Below, in pieces: positions 1 through 9,882 of a DNA stretch of 64,000 nt (positions are counted from its first letter, which is position 1; every line of letters starts with the position of its first letter). The notes under the pieces were generated by a model. That model did not search any database. It saw nothing but the letters and a program-made list of their open reading frames with translations, and was not told the origin of the DNA. Position numbers and translations under genes: made by a program. The DNA comes from Flavobacterium sp. TR2 (lineage in GTDB: Bacteria > Bacteroidota > Bacteroidia > Flavobacteriales > Flavobacteriaceae), in contig NZ_CP104307.1 in NCBI RefSeq assembly GCF_025252405.1, positions 2,356,001-2,420,000 of the forward strand, written 5' to 3'.

Positions 1-1
1 A

Positions 2-3000
2 CATTTTGGAAGTAAATTTGATTTATTATTCTCATTTGCCGAAGTGTCAGACAGCTTAAGTATAGTAATAGAATACAATAGCGATATTTTCAGTAAAAGC
101 TTGTGTGAGCAGCTCTTGCTGCATATGGAGCAGCTGCTGGAAGGAATAGTGGCTTCTCCAAAAAAAGAACTCTCTGAGATTTCCTGTTTAAATGCATTAG
201 AGAAACACGAACTATTGGTGGATTGCAACACGACAGAAATAGCATATGAAGAAGGGATTTCTTTACTGGGATTGTTTAAGGAGCAAGTCGCTTTGGTTCC
301 AGATAAGACCGCACTGATCTATGGTGAAATCTCGTTGACCTATAGCGAGCTGGATGGTTTGAGCAGCCAATTCAGCCATTATTTAGAGAAGCATAGTGAG
401 TTGGCTTTGGAAGATCTAATAGCCATAGCCCTGCCTAAAAGCCATTGGCAGATCATATCGATTCTGGGCATTTTAAAAGCAGGCTGCGCCTATGTTCCAA
501 TCGCTTTGGATTATCCGCAAGAAAGAATAGACTTTATCGTATCTGATACAAAAAGTAAGATTGTCATCACGCCAGAACTCCTATTGGATTTCGAATCCAG
601 CATTGGAGACTATTCCAAGGAAAAAGACATCTGCTCCAGAGATCTGTCCAGCCTGGCTTATGTGATGTACACTTCAGGATCTACAGGAAGGCCAAAAGGC
701 GTTTTGATAGAAGACAGAGGGATTATTCGATTAGTGAAAAAGTCGAATTATATCAATATAGAACGAAGCTCCGTCCTATTGTCTACAGGTTCGTTTTCAT
801 TTGATGCGACCACTTTTGAATATTGGGGAATGTTATTAAATGGCGGGACATTGATCTTAAGTGAAGAAGACCTCTTCTTGTCTCCCATAGATTTATCTTC
901 TTTAATAAAAGCCAAAGGAGTCACAATGATGTGGTTTACCTGTGGCTTACTCAACCAGCTAATAGACGAGGCCATAGATGTATTTGAAGGCTTGACAACT
1001 GTATTATCCGGAGGGGATCGTCTGTCACCTGTACACATTGGAAAATTACGTTCAAGATATCCTTTGATGGAAATCATAAACGGCTATGGACCAACAGAGA
1101 ACACAACTTTTTCAACCAGTTATTTGGTAAAAGAAGCAGTTGAAGGAGTTCACACAATTCCAATAGGAACGCCTATAAGCAATAGTACCGCTTACATATT
1201 GGATGCAGCCATGTCTTTAGTGCCAAAAGGAGTAGTGGGCGAGCTCTATTTAGGAGGGGCCGGACTCTCAAGAGGATATTTGAATCGGGAGGATTTAACA
1301 GAAGAAAAATTTATAGCGTCACCTTTTATCACAGGACAGCGTCTGTATAGAACAGGCGATTTAGTAAAGAGGAATCAAAATGGCGAGATAGAATTTATAG
1401 GACGTCAAGACAACCAAGTAAAGATCAGAGGCTACCGTATAGAATTAGGTGAGATTGAACACCTATTGAGTACCTATCCTGGAGTGAATGCTGCTTTGGT
1501 AGTGGTAGAAGAGAGTCAAGGCGATAAGTTGTTATTAGGATACATTACCAGTGAAGAAACGATAGCAGAGAGTGTTTTACGCGACTGGTTGTTCCAAAGA
1601 TTGCCTTCTTACATGGTGCCGAGTTACATACATATACTGGAGCGATTTCCATTAACAGTAAATGGAAAAATCGATAGAACTAATCTGCCAGGCATGACTG
1701 GAGTACTCGTAAACAGTGATTCATATATTGCACCAGAGAATGAAACGCAGAAGAAATTGAGTGAGCTTTGGATGGAGATACTTAATGTCCCTCAGGTAGG
1801 ATTGTCGGACAACTTTTTTGAATTAGGAGGACATAGTCTCAAGGCCACAAAACTAATGAGCAGGATCCATAAGGAATTCAATGTCAAACTCCGATTATTA
1901 GAATTCTTCAACCATCCAGATTTGCAATCACAAAGTGCGCTGATATCCTCCAAAGCATCAGTGAGATACGATTCTATCCCACGACTGGAGCAGCAAGATT
2001 CTTATCCCTTGTCATTGATGCAAAGGCGTTTATGGATCATGAGCCAATTTGAAGACGCTAATATCGCCTATAATATGTCGGCGGTGTATGTCTTTAAGGG
2101 GCATTTAGAGTTATCTTTATTGGAGCAGTCCTTCAAGACCTTAATATCCCGACATGAGATTTTACGCACCTATTTTAAGAAGGATGCCTCAGGAGAAATC
2201 CGTCAATACATACAGCCTACTGCTTCCGTAGATTTCAGTTTGGGATCTGTAGATGCTCGTGCGTTCTCAGAGACAGACCTTTCGCAGGCATTATCAAAGA
2301 CATTAAAAACTCCATTTGACCTGTCACAAGGACCTTTGTTACGCGTTGACCTATATCAAATATCAGAAGACCGCTGGATATTTAGCAGTGTTATACACCA
2401 TATTATAAGTGATGGCTGGTCTTTGGAAGTGCTGATCAAAGAACTCTTGATACTTTACAATAGTCTGGTAACAGGAGTGTCATTCTCTTTACCGCCATTG
2501 CAAATCCAATATAAGGACTATGCTTCTTGGCAGCTGAATACCCTTAGTGATTCCAGTTCAGATCAGGCCTATTGGCTTAATCAATTTTCGGGAGACCTAC
2601 CGGTTTTAGATCTCTCGGGGGGTAAAATACGTCCAAGCATAAAAACCTATAATGGCGGTGTTTATAACAGCAAGCTCTCTAAAACCTTAAGTACTGCTCT
2701 GGCCGCTTTATTGCAAAAAGAAGAAGCCACGCTATTTATGGGGCTGCTGAGTGCGGTGAACGCGTTATTTTACCATTACACCTCTCAAGAAGATATAATA
2801 ATCGGAAGTCCCATAGCAGGACGTGACCATAGAGATTTAGAAGATCAGATAGGATTTTATGTCAATACCTTGGCCCTTAGAACCCAATTCAGCAAAGAAG
2901 ACAGTTTTGAAGAATTGTTGTCTAAGGTTAAGACAGTCGTTTTAGATGCCCACGCCCACCAATTATATCCTTTTGATGAGCTAGTTTCAGGCTTAGGCCT

Positions 3001-6000
3001 GCAACGCGACATGAGCCGCAACCCTTTGTTTGATGTGCAGGTAATCGTTCAAAACAAAACAAGTACAGAGACGATCACCTCACAAGAATTAGAAGGCCTG
3101 TCTGTAACGTATTATGAAGGAGAGGTATCGCACACAAGTATTTTTGACCTTGTATTTAACTTTATAGAAAGTGAAGACGGTATCCAGATCAGTACAATCT
3201 ATAACACGGACGTTTTTGATTATGACTGGCTCGTTCAAATACATAACCATTTAGAAGTGTTGTTAAAAGAGATGTTGGCGAGCTCAACAACATCGCTGTC
3301 ACAGTTAAGCTGCTTAACAAAGCAAGAAGCGAGCCATCTGCTAGAGAGTTTTAATGCTTTGAAAATTCCTTATGATAGTTCTACAACGATAGTAAATCTT
3401 ATTGAGGAACAAGTAAAGAAAACCCCAGAAGCTATAGCCGTATATTATGAAGGGATTCGTTTAAGTTATCAGGAGCTAGAAGACCGTTCTAACCAATTAG
3501 CCCATTATTTAATAGAAGAATGCGGTGTCTCAGGAAATGATTTAATTGGTATTATGATGGATCGTTCTGAGCTAATGTTTATTGGTATTTTAGCAATTTT
3601 AAAATCAGGGGGAGCCTATGTGCCTATCGATCCTGATTATCCGGAATCAAGAAAGTCATACATTCTAAAGGACACTCAAGTAAAAGTCTTGCTGACCCAA
3701 TCAGACTACATCTTTGATTTAAGCTACTATAGCGGGAACTTGTTTGCCATGGATTTACAATTATTGGGGCTGACGAACTCCAAGCAAGCACCATCAGTAT
3801 CTATCAACGCAAATGATCTGGTGTATATTATCTATACTTCAGGTTCAACTGGAAACCCCAAAGGCGTTTTAGTGTCTCATGGTAATTTAATTCATTCATT
3901 GGCTCCGCGCGAATCTGTTTACGGTACAATAAATCGTTTTTTATTATTGTCCTCTATAGCCTTTGACAGTTCTGTAGCCGGAATTTTCAGTACTTTAAGC
4001 ACTGGCGGACAATTGTGTGTGACCAAGGGGGCTGACATAAGCAATGTCTCTTTTATAGCCGACTATATTATCAACGAGCAGATTAGCCACTTATTAACTG
4101 TTCCTTCCTATTATCGTTTACTATTAAATTCCTTGTCAGAAGGCGGTTCAAGTTCATTAAAAGAGGTTACAGTAGCAGGAGAGCACTGTCCAATAAGTCT
4201 AATAACAGACCATTATGCCAGCGCTATAGGGCAATCAGGCTGTAGTTTATTTAATGAATATGGTCCAACGGAATGTACGGTCTGGAGTAGTGTGCATAAA
4301 TATGCGGCAGGCGAGAAAGTTACATCAACCATAGGCAAGCCAATAGCCAACAGCTATATCTACATATTGAACAAAGAAGATGCCTTGGTTCCGATTGGAG
4401 TAATCGGAGAAATCTGCATAGGTGGAGCAGGAGTAACCAAAGGTTATTTAAACCGACCAGAATTAACCGACGAGAAGTTTGTAGCTGATCCGTTTAATGC
4501 TGGAGGGAAGATGTATAAAACTGGCGATTTAGGGAGATGGAATGCCAAAGGAGAGATTGAATTTTTAGGAAGGAAAGATGATCAAGTAAAAATTCGAGGC
4601 TATCGCATAGAATTAGGAGAAATTCAATATGCTTTAGAAACTTACGAATCAATAGAATCTGCAGTAGTATTGGCCAAAGACAACCCTTCTGGCGATAATG
4701 AGCTCTATGTTTATCTACTTGGAGATGAGGCTTTAAATGTATCAGAGCTAAAGAAATATCTAGGAGGTTTATTGCCAAGTTATGCTATTCCATCCAACTA
4801 CACACAAGTGCCCTCATTTCCTAGAACTCCCAACGGGAAGATCGATACCAAGGCCTTATTATCTATGGAAATTGCAGGATTAGAGAGTGGGGTTGCCTAC
4901 ATCGCACCAAGAACGGAAGAGGAAGAAATATTAGTAACGGTATGGCAAGAGATACTGAACAAAAAGAATATAGGGGTTAAAGACCGTTTCTTTGATTTAG
5001 GGGGAGATAGTTTAAAATTAATTCGATTAATAAGCTTGATTGACAGAGAGTTTAATGTAAAATTAGAACTGAAAGATATCTATGAAATTCAATCGCTAGA
5101 AGATCAAGTTAAAGCCATAAATGAAGTTAAAAATAGTGAAGTCAAAAATAAAGACATCGCTAATGATTTACTCACTAGGTTAAAAGAACTTAATGTTACT
5201 GTAAAAGTAGTTAATGACAAATTAGATGTTAAAGCGCCTAAAGGTGTTATAAACAAAGAGTTATTGAATGAAATCGAAGTAAATAAAGAAAGTTTAATTG
5301 AATTAATTGAACAATACTCAGCATCTAAAATAACAGCGGATAAACAGATCCCGATAATAGAGAAACGTGAGAATTATGAATTATCATCTTCTCAAAGAAG
5401 GGTTTGGGTTTTAAGCCAGATGGAAGATGGTAATGTAACTTATAATATGCCAGAGGTTTATGTTTTTAAAGGAGAATTAAACTTAGAAGTATTTAATCTC
5501 GCATATCAAACATTAATACTGCGCCATGAAAGCTTAAGAACTAATTTTAGAGAAGATGAAAATGGAGAAATTAAGCAGTTTATTAAAGAACAGCAGGACG
5601 TTAAGAACAAAATTGCCTTTAAAAACTTAACAGAAAATAAAGAGAAAGCCAACAAGGTAGAACAGCTTATAGATAAACTATGTAATTATAAATTTAATCT
5701 TGCTTCTGATGATTTATTAAAATGCACACTATTACAGGTAGAAAATAACGAATGGGTATTTTGCTATGTAATACATCATATCATTAGTGATGGATGGTCG
5801 ATGGATATCTTAACAAAAGAGCTGTTTATACTGTATAATGCCTTTATTAAAGGAGAAGAAAATCCATTAACTCCACTTCGTATACAATACAAAGAGTATG
5901 CTTCTTGGCAGCAGAAACAGTTGCAGGGAATTGATAGTGAGGTGTATAAAAATTATTGGTTGAAACAATTTGAAGGAGAAGTACCTGTATTAAATCTTCT

Positions 6001-9000
6001 AACCGATAAAAAAAGACCAATAATCAAGACATTTAATGGAGGAACCATTAATAAACAACTTTCTAAAACAGCAATAGAAGCTTTAAAAGAAATAAGTGCC
6101 AGAGAAGGAGGCACGCTGTATATGAGTCTTTTAGCAATAGTGAATGTGCTTTTATACCGATATACCAATCAAAATGATATTATTATAGGTAGTCCGGTAG
6201 GAGGCAGAACACATTCAGATTTAGAAAACCAAATTGGGTTTTATACCAATACTTTAGCGTTAAGATCTCAATTTAAAGAAAATGACAGTTACTTAGAGCT
6301 ATTAAAAAAAGTTAAAGAAACAGCTTTAGGAGGTCTCGAGCATCAGATATATCCATTTGATGAATTAGTAGGTCAATTAGATTTACAAAGAGACATGAGC
6401 AGGAATGTTTTATTTGATGTGTTTGTAGCATTACAAAATGCAGTAATAAGCAGTGAAAATAGATCATTTTCAGGGTTGCAAATAGAGAACTATAATAAAA
6501 CAACCGTTAAAGTCACAAAATTTGATTTAACATTTAACTTTAATCAGAGTTCTGACGGCTTATGGTTAAGCTTAGAATACAATTCAGATTTGTTTTATAA
6601 AGAAACGGCAGAACGAATCGCTTTACATTTTTTACAGCTAACAGAAAGTATTATTGCCCAGCCCAATAAGTCGATAAGCGATTTAGAGTATATAAATGAT
6701 TTTGAAAAAGAACAATTGCTTAACAATTTTGGAGCTGAGTCTTCGGCATATGATGAAGAACAAACCATAATATCACTTTTTGAAGATCAGGCAAATAAGA
6801 CCCCTGACGCGGTTGCTTTATTATTTGAAGAAAAAGAATATACATTCAAAGATCTTCAAGAAAAATCAAATCAACTGGGAAATTATTTAAGAAATAAATA
6901 TAAAATCCAGCAGGAAGATTTAGTTGGTATTAAGCTGGAGCGAAATGAGTGGATAATCATTGCTATGTTAGGCATCTTAAAATCCGGAGGCGCGTATATG
7001 CCTTTAGATCCATCTTACCCTCAAGAACGCATTGATTATATGTTAGAAGACAGTTCTTGTAAACTGCTTATAGATCAAGAGGAGATTTTAACTTTTCAAA
7101 ATGAAACGCATTATTATAAAGAAGATGCCATTTCTTTTGTAAATGCACCTAGTGATTTAGCGTATGTCATTTATACTTCTGGATCTACTGGAAAACCCAA
7201 AGGAGTGATGATTGAGCATAAAAATGTCGTCGCTTTTCTTGAAAGCTGTACAAGCAGGTTTGGACTTTCTAATATGAAAATGCCTTTATTGGCATCTAAT
7301 GCCTTTGATATCTTTTTATTCGAATCGTTTTATCCTATGCTGACAGGAGGCACTGTGTTAATGCTTCCAAATGAACATATTAGGGATATGTACTTATTGG
7401 CAGATAGTCTGAAAAATGTAAATGCATTTCATGCTGTACCGGCGCTGATGTCGCAAATATTAGCTCATATAAAAAGCACCGGAGAAGCAGAAGAATATCA
7501 TGGAATTTCAGATTTGTTTATAGGAGGAGATAAAGTTTCTAGCAGTGTGCTAAAGGAAATGCACGAAGTGTTTCCAAGGGCGTCTATCTATGAGTTATAT
7601 GGACCTACAGAAACAACAGTATTTGTTACGGCCAACCATTACTCAAAAAAACATAGTGAAAATAATTATAATGGGGCATTGATAGGTACGCCAAATAAAG
7701 CCTCATATACTCAAATTTTAGATAATAAAAACAAATTATGCGGTATAGGCATACCAGGTGAAATTTGTATAGGAGGGAATAGTGTGGCAAGAGGGTATTT
7801 AAAAAGAGAAGCATTAACTGCCGAAAATTTTATTGCTAATCCATACAAAAGTGAGCACGATAAAATATATAAAACTGGAGATTATGGAAAGCTGCTTTCA
7901 AATGGTGTTTTAGAGTTTATCGGAAGGAAAGATAATCAAGTTAAAATAAAAGGCCATCGTATTGAACTAGGAGAAATAGAGCATGCTTTAAATAGTTTAA
8001 GTTTTGTAAAAGAAGCAGTTGTAGTAGTAAAAGCAGTATCAAAAAATAATAATGAATTAGTAGCATATTTAATCAGCGATGAAGAAGTAGAAACAAAATC
8101 CTTAAGGAATATGTTACAGAAAACATTAACTGTTTATATGATTCCGACCTATTTTATACAGTTAGATGCATTTCCGCTCACCAGTAATGGTAAAATAGAT
8201 ATAAAGGCACTTCCAAACCCAGAACATTCAGATTTGAAGGATCAAGAAACCTATGTTTCGCCAACAAACGAAATAGAAGAAATAATAGTAGGTGTTTATC
8301 AAGAAGTGCTTCGAAAAGAAAAAATAGGCATTAAAGATGATTTTTTCACTATGGGAGGAGATTCTATCAAATCAATTCAAATAGTTGCTCGCTTAAAACA
8401 AAGAAATCTCTCTTTGACTATTCAAGATATCTTACTAAATCCAATTATAGAAGATTTATCAAAAGTGGTTAAAAAAGTAGATCGAACGATTTCTCAGGAA
8501 ACCGTAAAAGATGAGGTTGGTTTAAGTCCAATACAGTCTTATTTCTTCGAAAAACACCCAATAAACCATCATCATTTTAATCAATCAATACTGTTGTTTA
8601 ATAGTGAAGGGATTAAGGAAGAAGGTGTTCGAAAAGTATTCGACAAAATAATGCAGCATCACGATGCTTTACGAATGACTTATCATAAGTCTGAATCAAA
8701 TGTTTGGCTGCAGAAGAATAATGGAGAAGAATTAAAGTATGATTTGGAACGATGGAATTATAATGATTTAGACAGTTTTCATGAAAAATGTGAACAATTA
8801 CAGTCTAGCATAAATATAAATGAAGGGCCGCTAGTAAAACTGGGATTATTTAAAGGTACAGCCGGCGACCATTTGCTAATTGTTATTCATCACTTAGTAA
8901 TCGATGCTGTTTCATGGAAAATTTTACTAGAAGATTTAGAAATATTGTTTAATCAATATATGCTAGGCGAGACCTTAAAATTACCGTTAAAAACAGATTC

Positions 9001-9877
9001 ATTTATTCACTGGCAGAAAGAATTGCAGCGATATTCTAAGAGTTCAACTTTAGAAAAAGAGCACGCTTACTGGTCAGCAGTAAATACAATCGCAATAGAT
9101 AAAATTCCTTTGGACAAAAAAGGCGGAAATAATTTTGTGAAGAATGAATCAACTCAATCGTATAGTTTAAACAAAGAGTTAACAGAAACTTTATTGACCA
9201 AATGCAATAAAGCATACGGCACAACAATAAATGAAATATTATTAACAAGTTCTGTAACTGCAGTAAAGAAAGCTTTCGATCTTCAGGAAGTTGCTGTTTG
9301 GATGGAAGCTCATGGGCGCGAAAATATTGATGCAGATATAGATATCAGCAGGACAATAGGATGGTTTACGTCTATATATCCAGTCGTTTTCAGCCTAAAA
9401 GAAGACAAAAATATTTTAGAATTAATATCGGTTAAGGATACTTTAAGGCGCGTGCCTAATAAAGGTATTGGTTACGGCGTATTAAAATATTTAGCATCAA
9501 AAGAATATACTTTAAACCCTGAGATTTCTTTTAACTATTTAGGGAATTCTAACGATAGTATAGAGATAAAGGAAGACGCAAAATTATTCGAGATAATGGA
9601 CAAATACAAAGGAAATGAGAGTTCATTAGCAATGGAAAGAGAACAGATTTTAGATATAAAAGCAATAATATCTGATGGCTGTGTAAATGTAGATATAAGC
9701 TATAGTCAAGATCTATTTTATGATGAAACCATAGAGGAAATAATGAAACAAAGTAAAATTAATTTGATCGGATTAATTGAAGAGCTATCAATGGAAAAAG
9801 AAGCCTATGCAACTCCTTCTGATTTCACATTTAAAGGGTTGAGTATGCAGGAATTGGAACAATTAAACAAAATTTAA
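2..9877 (+). CDS. NRPS, 5'-truncated by window: (C)-A(Val)-T-C-A-T-TubC_N-C-A(Hpg-like)-T-E
   Basis: The frame is open back to base 2 and encodes the end of a condensation domain, so the GTG at 44 is not the real start. Residues counted from base 2. Domains: end of C (1-75), A1 (80-563), T1 (Ser612), C2 (663-1103, HHIISDG), A2 (1123-1620), T2 (Ser1670), a TubC_N-type docking domain (about 1720-1776), C3 (1790-2240, HHIISDG), A3 (2250-2737), T3 (Ser2788), E (2837-3267; HHLVIDAVSW, EAHGRE and GYGVLKY motifs). Hand-read codes: A1 DAFWLGGTFK (Val), A2 DSALTAEVWK (unassigned), A3 DIFHFGLVFK (close to the Hpg code). The E domain predicts a D-configured third residue. The C-terminus (TPSDF...KGLSMQELEQL) resembles a donor COM docking segment, and the next NRPS starts five bases later. 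Modules 1-2 look richer in GC than module 3. Domain calls are firm; monomers are inferred. Confidence 0.95.
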   Translation, partial: HFGSKFDLLFSFAEVSDSLSIVIEYNSDIFSKSLCEQLLLHMEQLLEGIVASPKKELSEISCLNALEKHELLVDCNTTEIAYEEGISLLGLFKEQVALVPDKTALIYGEISLTYSELDGLSSQFSHYLEKHSELALEDLIAIALPKSHWQIISILGILKAGCAYVPIALDYPQERIDFIVSDTKSKIVITPELLLDFESSIGDYSKEKDICSRDLSSLAYVMYTSGSTGRPKGVLIEDRGIIRLVKKSNYINIERSSVLLSTGSFSFDATTFEYWGMLLNGGTLILSEEDLFLSPIDLSSLIKAKGVTMMWFTCGLLNQLIDEAIDVFEGLTTVLSGGDRLSPVHIGKLRSRYPLMEIINGYGPTENTTFSTSYLVKEAVEGVHTIPIGTPISNSTAYILDAAMSLVPKGVVGELYLGGAGLSRGYLNREDLTEEKFIASPFITGQRLYRTGDLVKRNQNGEIEFIGRQDNQVKIRGYRIELGEIEHLLSTYPGVNAALVVVEESQGDKLLLGYITSEETIAESVLRDWLFQRLPSYMVPSYIHILERFPLTVNGKIDRTNLPGMTGVLVNSDSYIAPENETQKKLSELWMEILNVPQVGLSDNFFELGGHSLKATKLMSRIHKEFNVKLRLLEFFNHPDLQSQSALISSKASVRYDSIPRLEQQDSYPLSLMQRRLWIMSQFEDANIAYNMSAVYVFKGHLELSLLEQSFKTLISRHEILRTYFKKDASGEIRQYIQPTASVDFSLGSVDARAFSETDLSQALSKTLKTPFDLSQGPLLRVDLYQISEDRWIFSSVIHHIISDGWSLEVLIKELLILYNSLVTGVSFSLPPLQIQYKDYASWQLNTLSDSSSDQAYWLNQFSGDLPVLDLSGGKIRPSIKTYNGGVYNSKLSKTLSTALAALLQKEEATLFMGLLSAVNALFYHYTSQEDIIIGSPIAGRDHRDLEDQIGFYVNTLALRTQFSKEDSFEELLSKVKTVVLDAHAHQLYPFDELVSGLGLQRDMSRNPLFDVQVIVQNKTSTETITSQELEGLSVTYYEGEVSHTSIFDLVFNFIESEDGIQISTIYNTDVFDYDWLVQIHNHLEVLLKEMLASSTTSLSQLSCLTKQEASHLLESFNALKIPYDSSTTIVNLIEEQVKKTPEAIAVYYEGIRLSYQELEDRSNQLAHYLIEECGVSGNDLIGIMMDRSELMFIGILAILKSGGAYVPIDPDYPESRKSYILKDTQVKVLLTQSDYIFDLSYYSGNLFAMDLQLLGLTNSKQAPSVSINANDLVYIIYTSGSTGNPKGVLVSHGNLIHSLAPRESVYGTINRFLLLSSIAFDSSVAGIFSTLSTGGQLCVTKGADISNVSFIADYIINEQISHLLTVPSYYRLLLNSLSEGGSSSLKEVTVAGEHCPISLITDHYASAIGQSGCSLFNEYGPTECTVWSSVHKYAAGEKVTSTIGKPIANSYIYILNKEDALVPIGVIGEICIGGAGVTKGYLNRPELTDEKFVADPFNAGGKMYKTGDLGRWNAKGEIEFLGRKDDQVKIRGYRIELGEIQYALETYESIESAVVLAKDNPSGDNELYVYLLGDEALNVSELKKYLGGLLPSYAIPSNYTQVPSFPRTPNGKIDTKALLSMEIAGLESGVAYIAPRTEEEEILVTVWQEILNKKNIGVKDRFFDLGGDSLKLIRLISLIDREFNVKLELKDIYEIQSLEDQVKAINEVKNSEVKNKDIANDLLTRLKELNVTVKVVNDKLDVKAPKGVINKELLNEIEVNKESLIELIEQYSASKITADKQIPIIEKRENYELSSSQRRVWVLSQMEDGNVTYNMPEVYVFKGELNLEVFNLAYQTLILRHESLRTNFREDENGEIKQFIKEQQDVKNKIAFKNLTENKEKANKVEQLIDKLCNYKFNLASDDLLKCTLLQVENNEWVFCYVIHHIISDGWSMDILTKELFILYNAFIKGEENPLTPLRIQYKEYASWQQKQLQGIDSEVYKNYWLKQFEGEVPVLNLLTDKKRPIIKTFNGGTINKQLSKTAIEALKEISAREGGTLYMSLLAIVNVLLYRYTNQNDIIIGSPVGGRTHSDLENQIGFYTNTLALRSQFKENDSYLELLKKVKETALGGLEHQIYPFDELVGQLDLQRDMSRNVLFDVFVALQNAVISSENRSFSGLQIENYNKTTVKVTKFDLTFNFNQSSDGLWLSLEYNSDLFYKETAERIALHFLQLTESIIAQPNKSISDLEYINDFEKEQLLNNFGAESSAYDEEQTIISLFEDQANKTPDAVALLFEEKEYTFKDLQEKSNQLGNYLRNKYKIQQEDLVGIKLERNEWIIIAMLGILKSGGAYMPLDPSYPQERIDYMLEDSSCKLLIDQEEILTFQNETHYYKEDAISFVNAPSDLAYVIYTSGSTGKPKGVMIEHKNVVAFLESCTSRFGLSNMKMPLLASNAFDIFLFESFYPMLTGGTVLMLPNEHIRDMYLLADSLKNVNAFHAVPALMSQILAHIKSTGEAEEYHGISDLFIGGDKVSSSVLKEMHEVFPRASIYELYGPTETTVFVTANHYSKKHSENNYNGALIGTPNKASYTQILDNKNKLCGIGIPGEICIGGNSVARGYLKREALTAENFIANPYKSEHDKIYKTGDYGKLLSNGVLEFIGRKDNQVKIKGHRIELGEIEHALNSLSFVKEAVVVVKAVSKNNNELVAYLISDEEVETKSLRNMLQKTLTVYMIPTYFIQLDAFPLTSNGKIDIKALPNPEHSDLKDQETYVSPTNEIEEIIVGVYQEVLRKEKIGIKDDFFTMGGDSIKSIQIVARLKQRNLSLTIQDILLNPIIEDLSKVVKKVDRTISQETVKDEVGLSPIQSYFFEKHPINHHHFNQSILLFNSEGIKEEGVRKVFDKIMQHHDALRMTYHKSESNVWLQKNNGEELKYDLERWNYNDLDSFHEKCEQLQSSININEGPLVKLGLFKGTAGDHLLIVIHHLVIDAVSWKILLEDLEILFNQYMLGETLKLPLKTDSFIHWQKELQRYSKSSTLEKEHAYWSAVNTIAIDKIPLDKKGGNNFVKNESTQSYSLNKELTETLLTKCNKAYGTTINEILLTSSVTAVKKAFDLQEVAVWMEAHGRENIDADIDISRTIGWFTSIYPVVFSLKEDKNILELISVKDTLRRVPNKGIGYGVLKYLASKEYTLNPEISFNYLGNSNDSIEIKEDAKLFEIMDKYKGNESSLAMEREQILDIKAIISDGCVNVDISYSQDLFYDETIEEIMKQSKINLIGLIEELSMEKEAYATPSDFTFKGLSMQELEQLNKI

Positions 9878-9882
9878 TAAAA

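Noticed and set aside
44..46. GTG at 44 as the start of the first NRPS
   Set aside because: The same frame is open to base 2 and the upstream codons continue a condensation domain that matches the terminal NRPS, so the gene begins outside the window.
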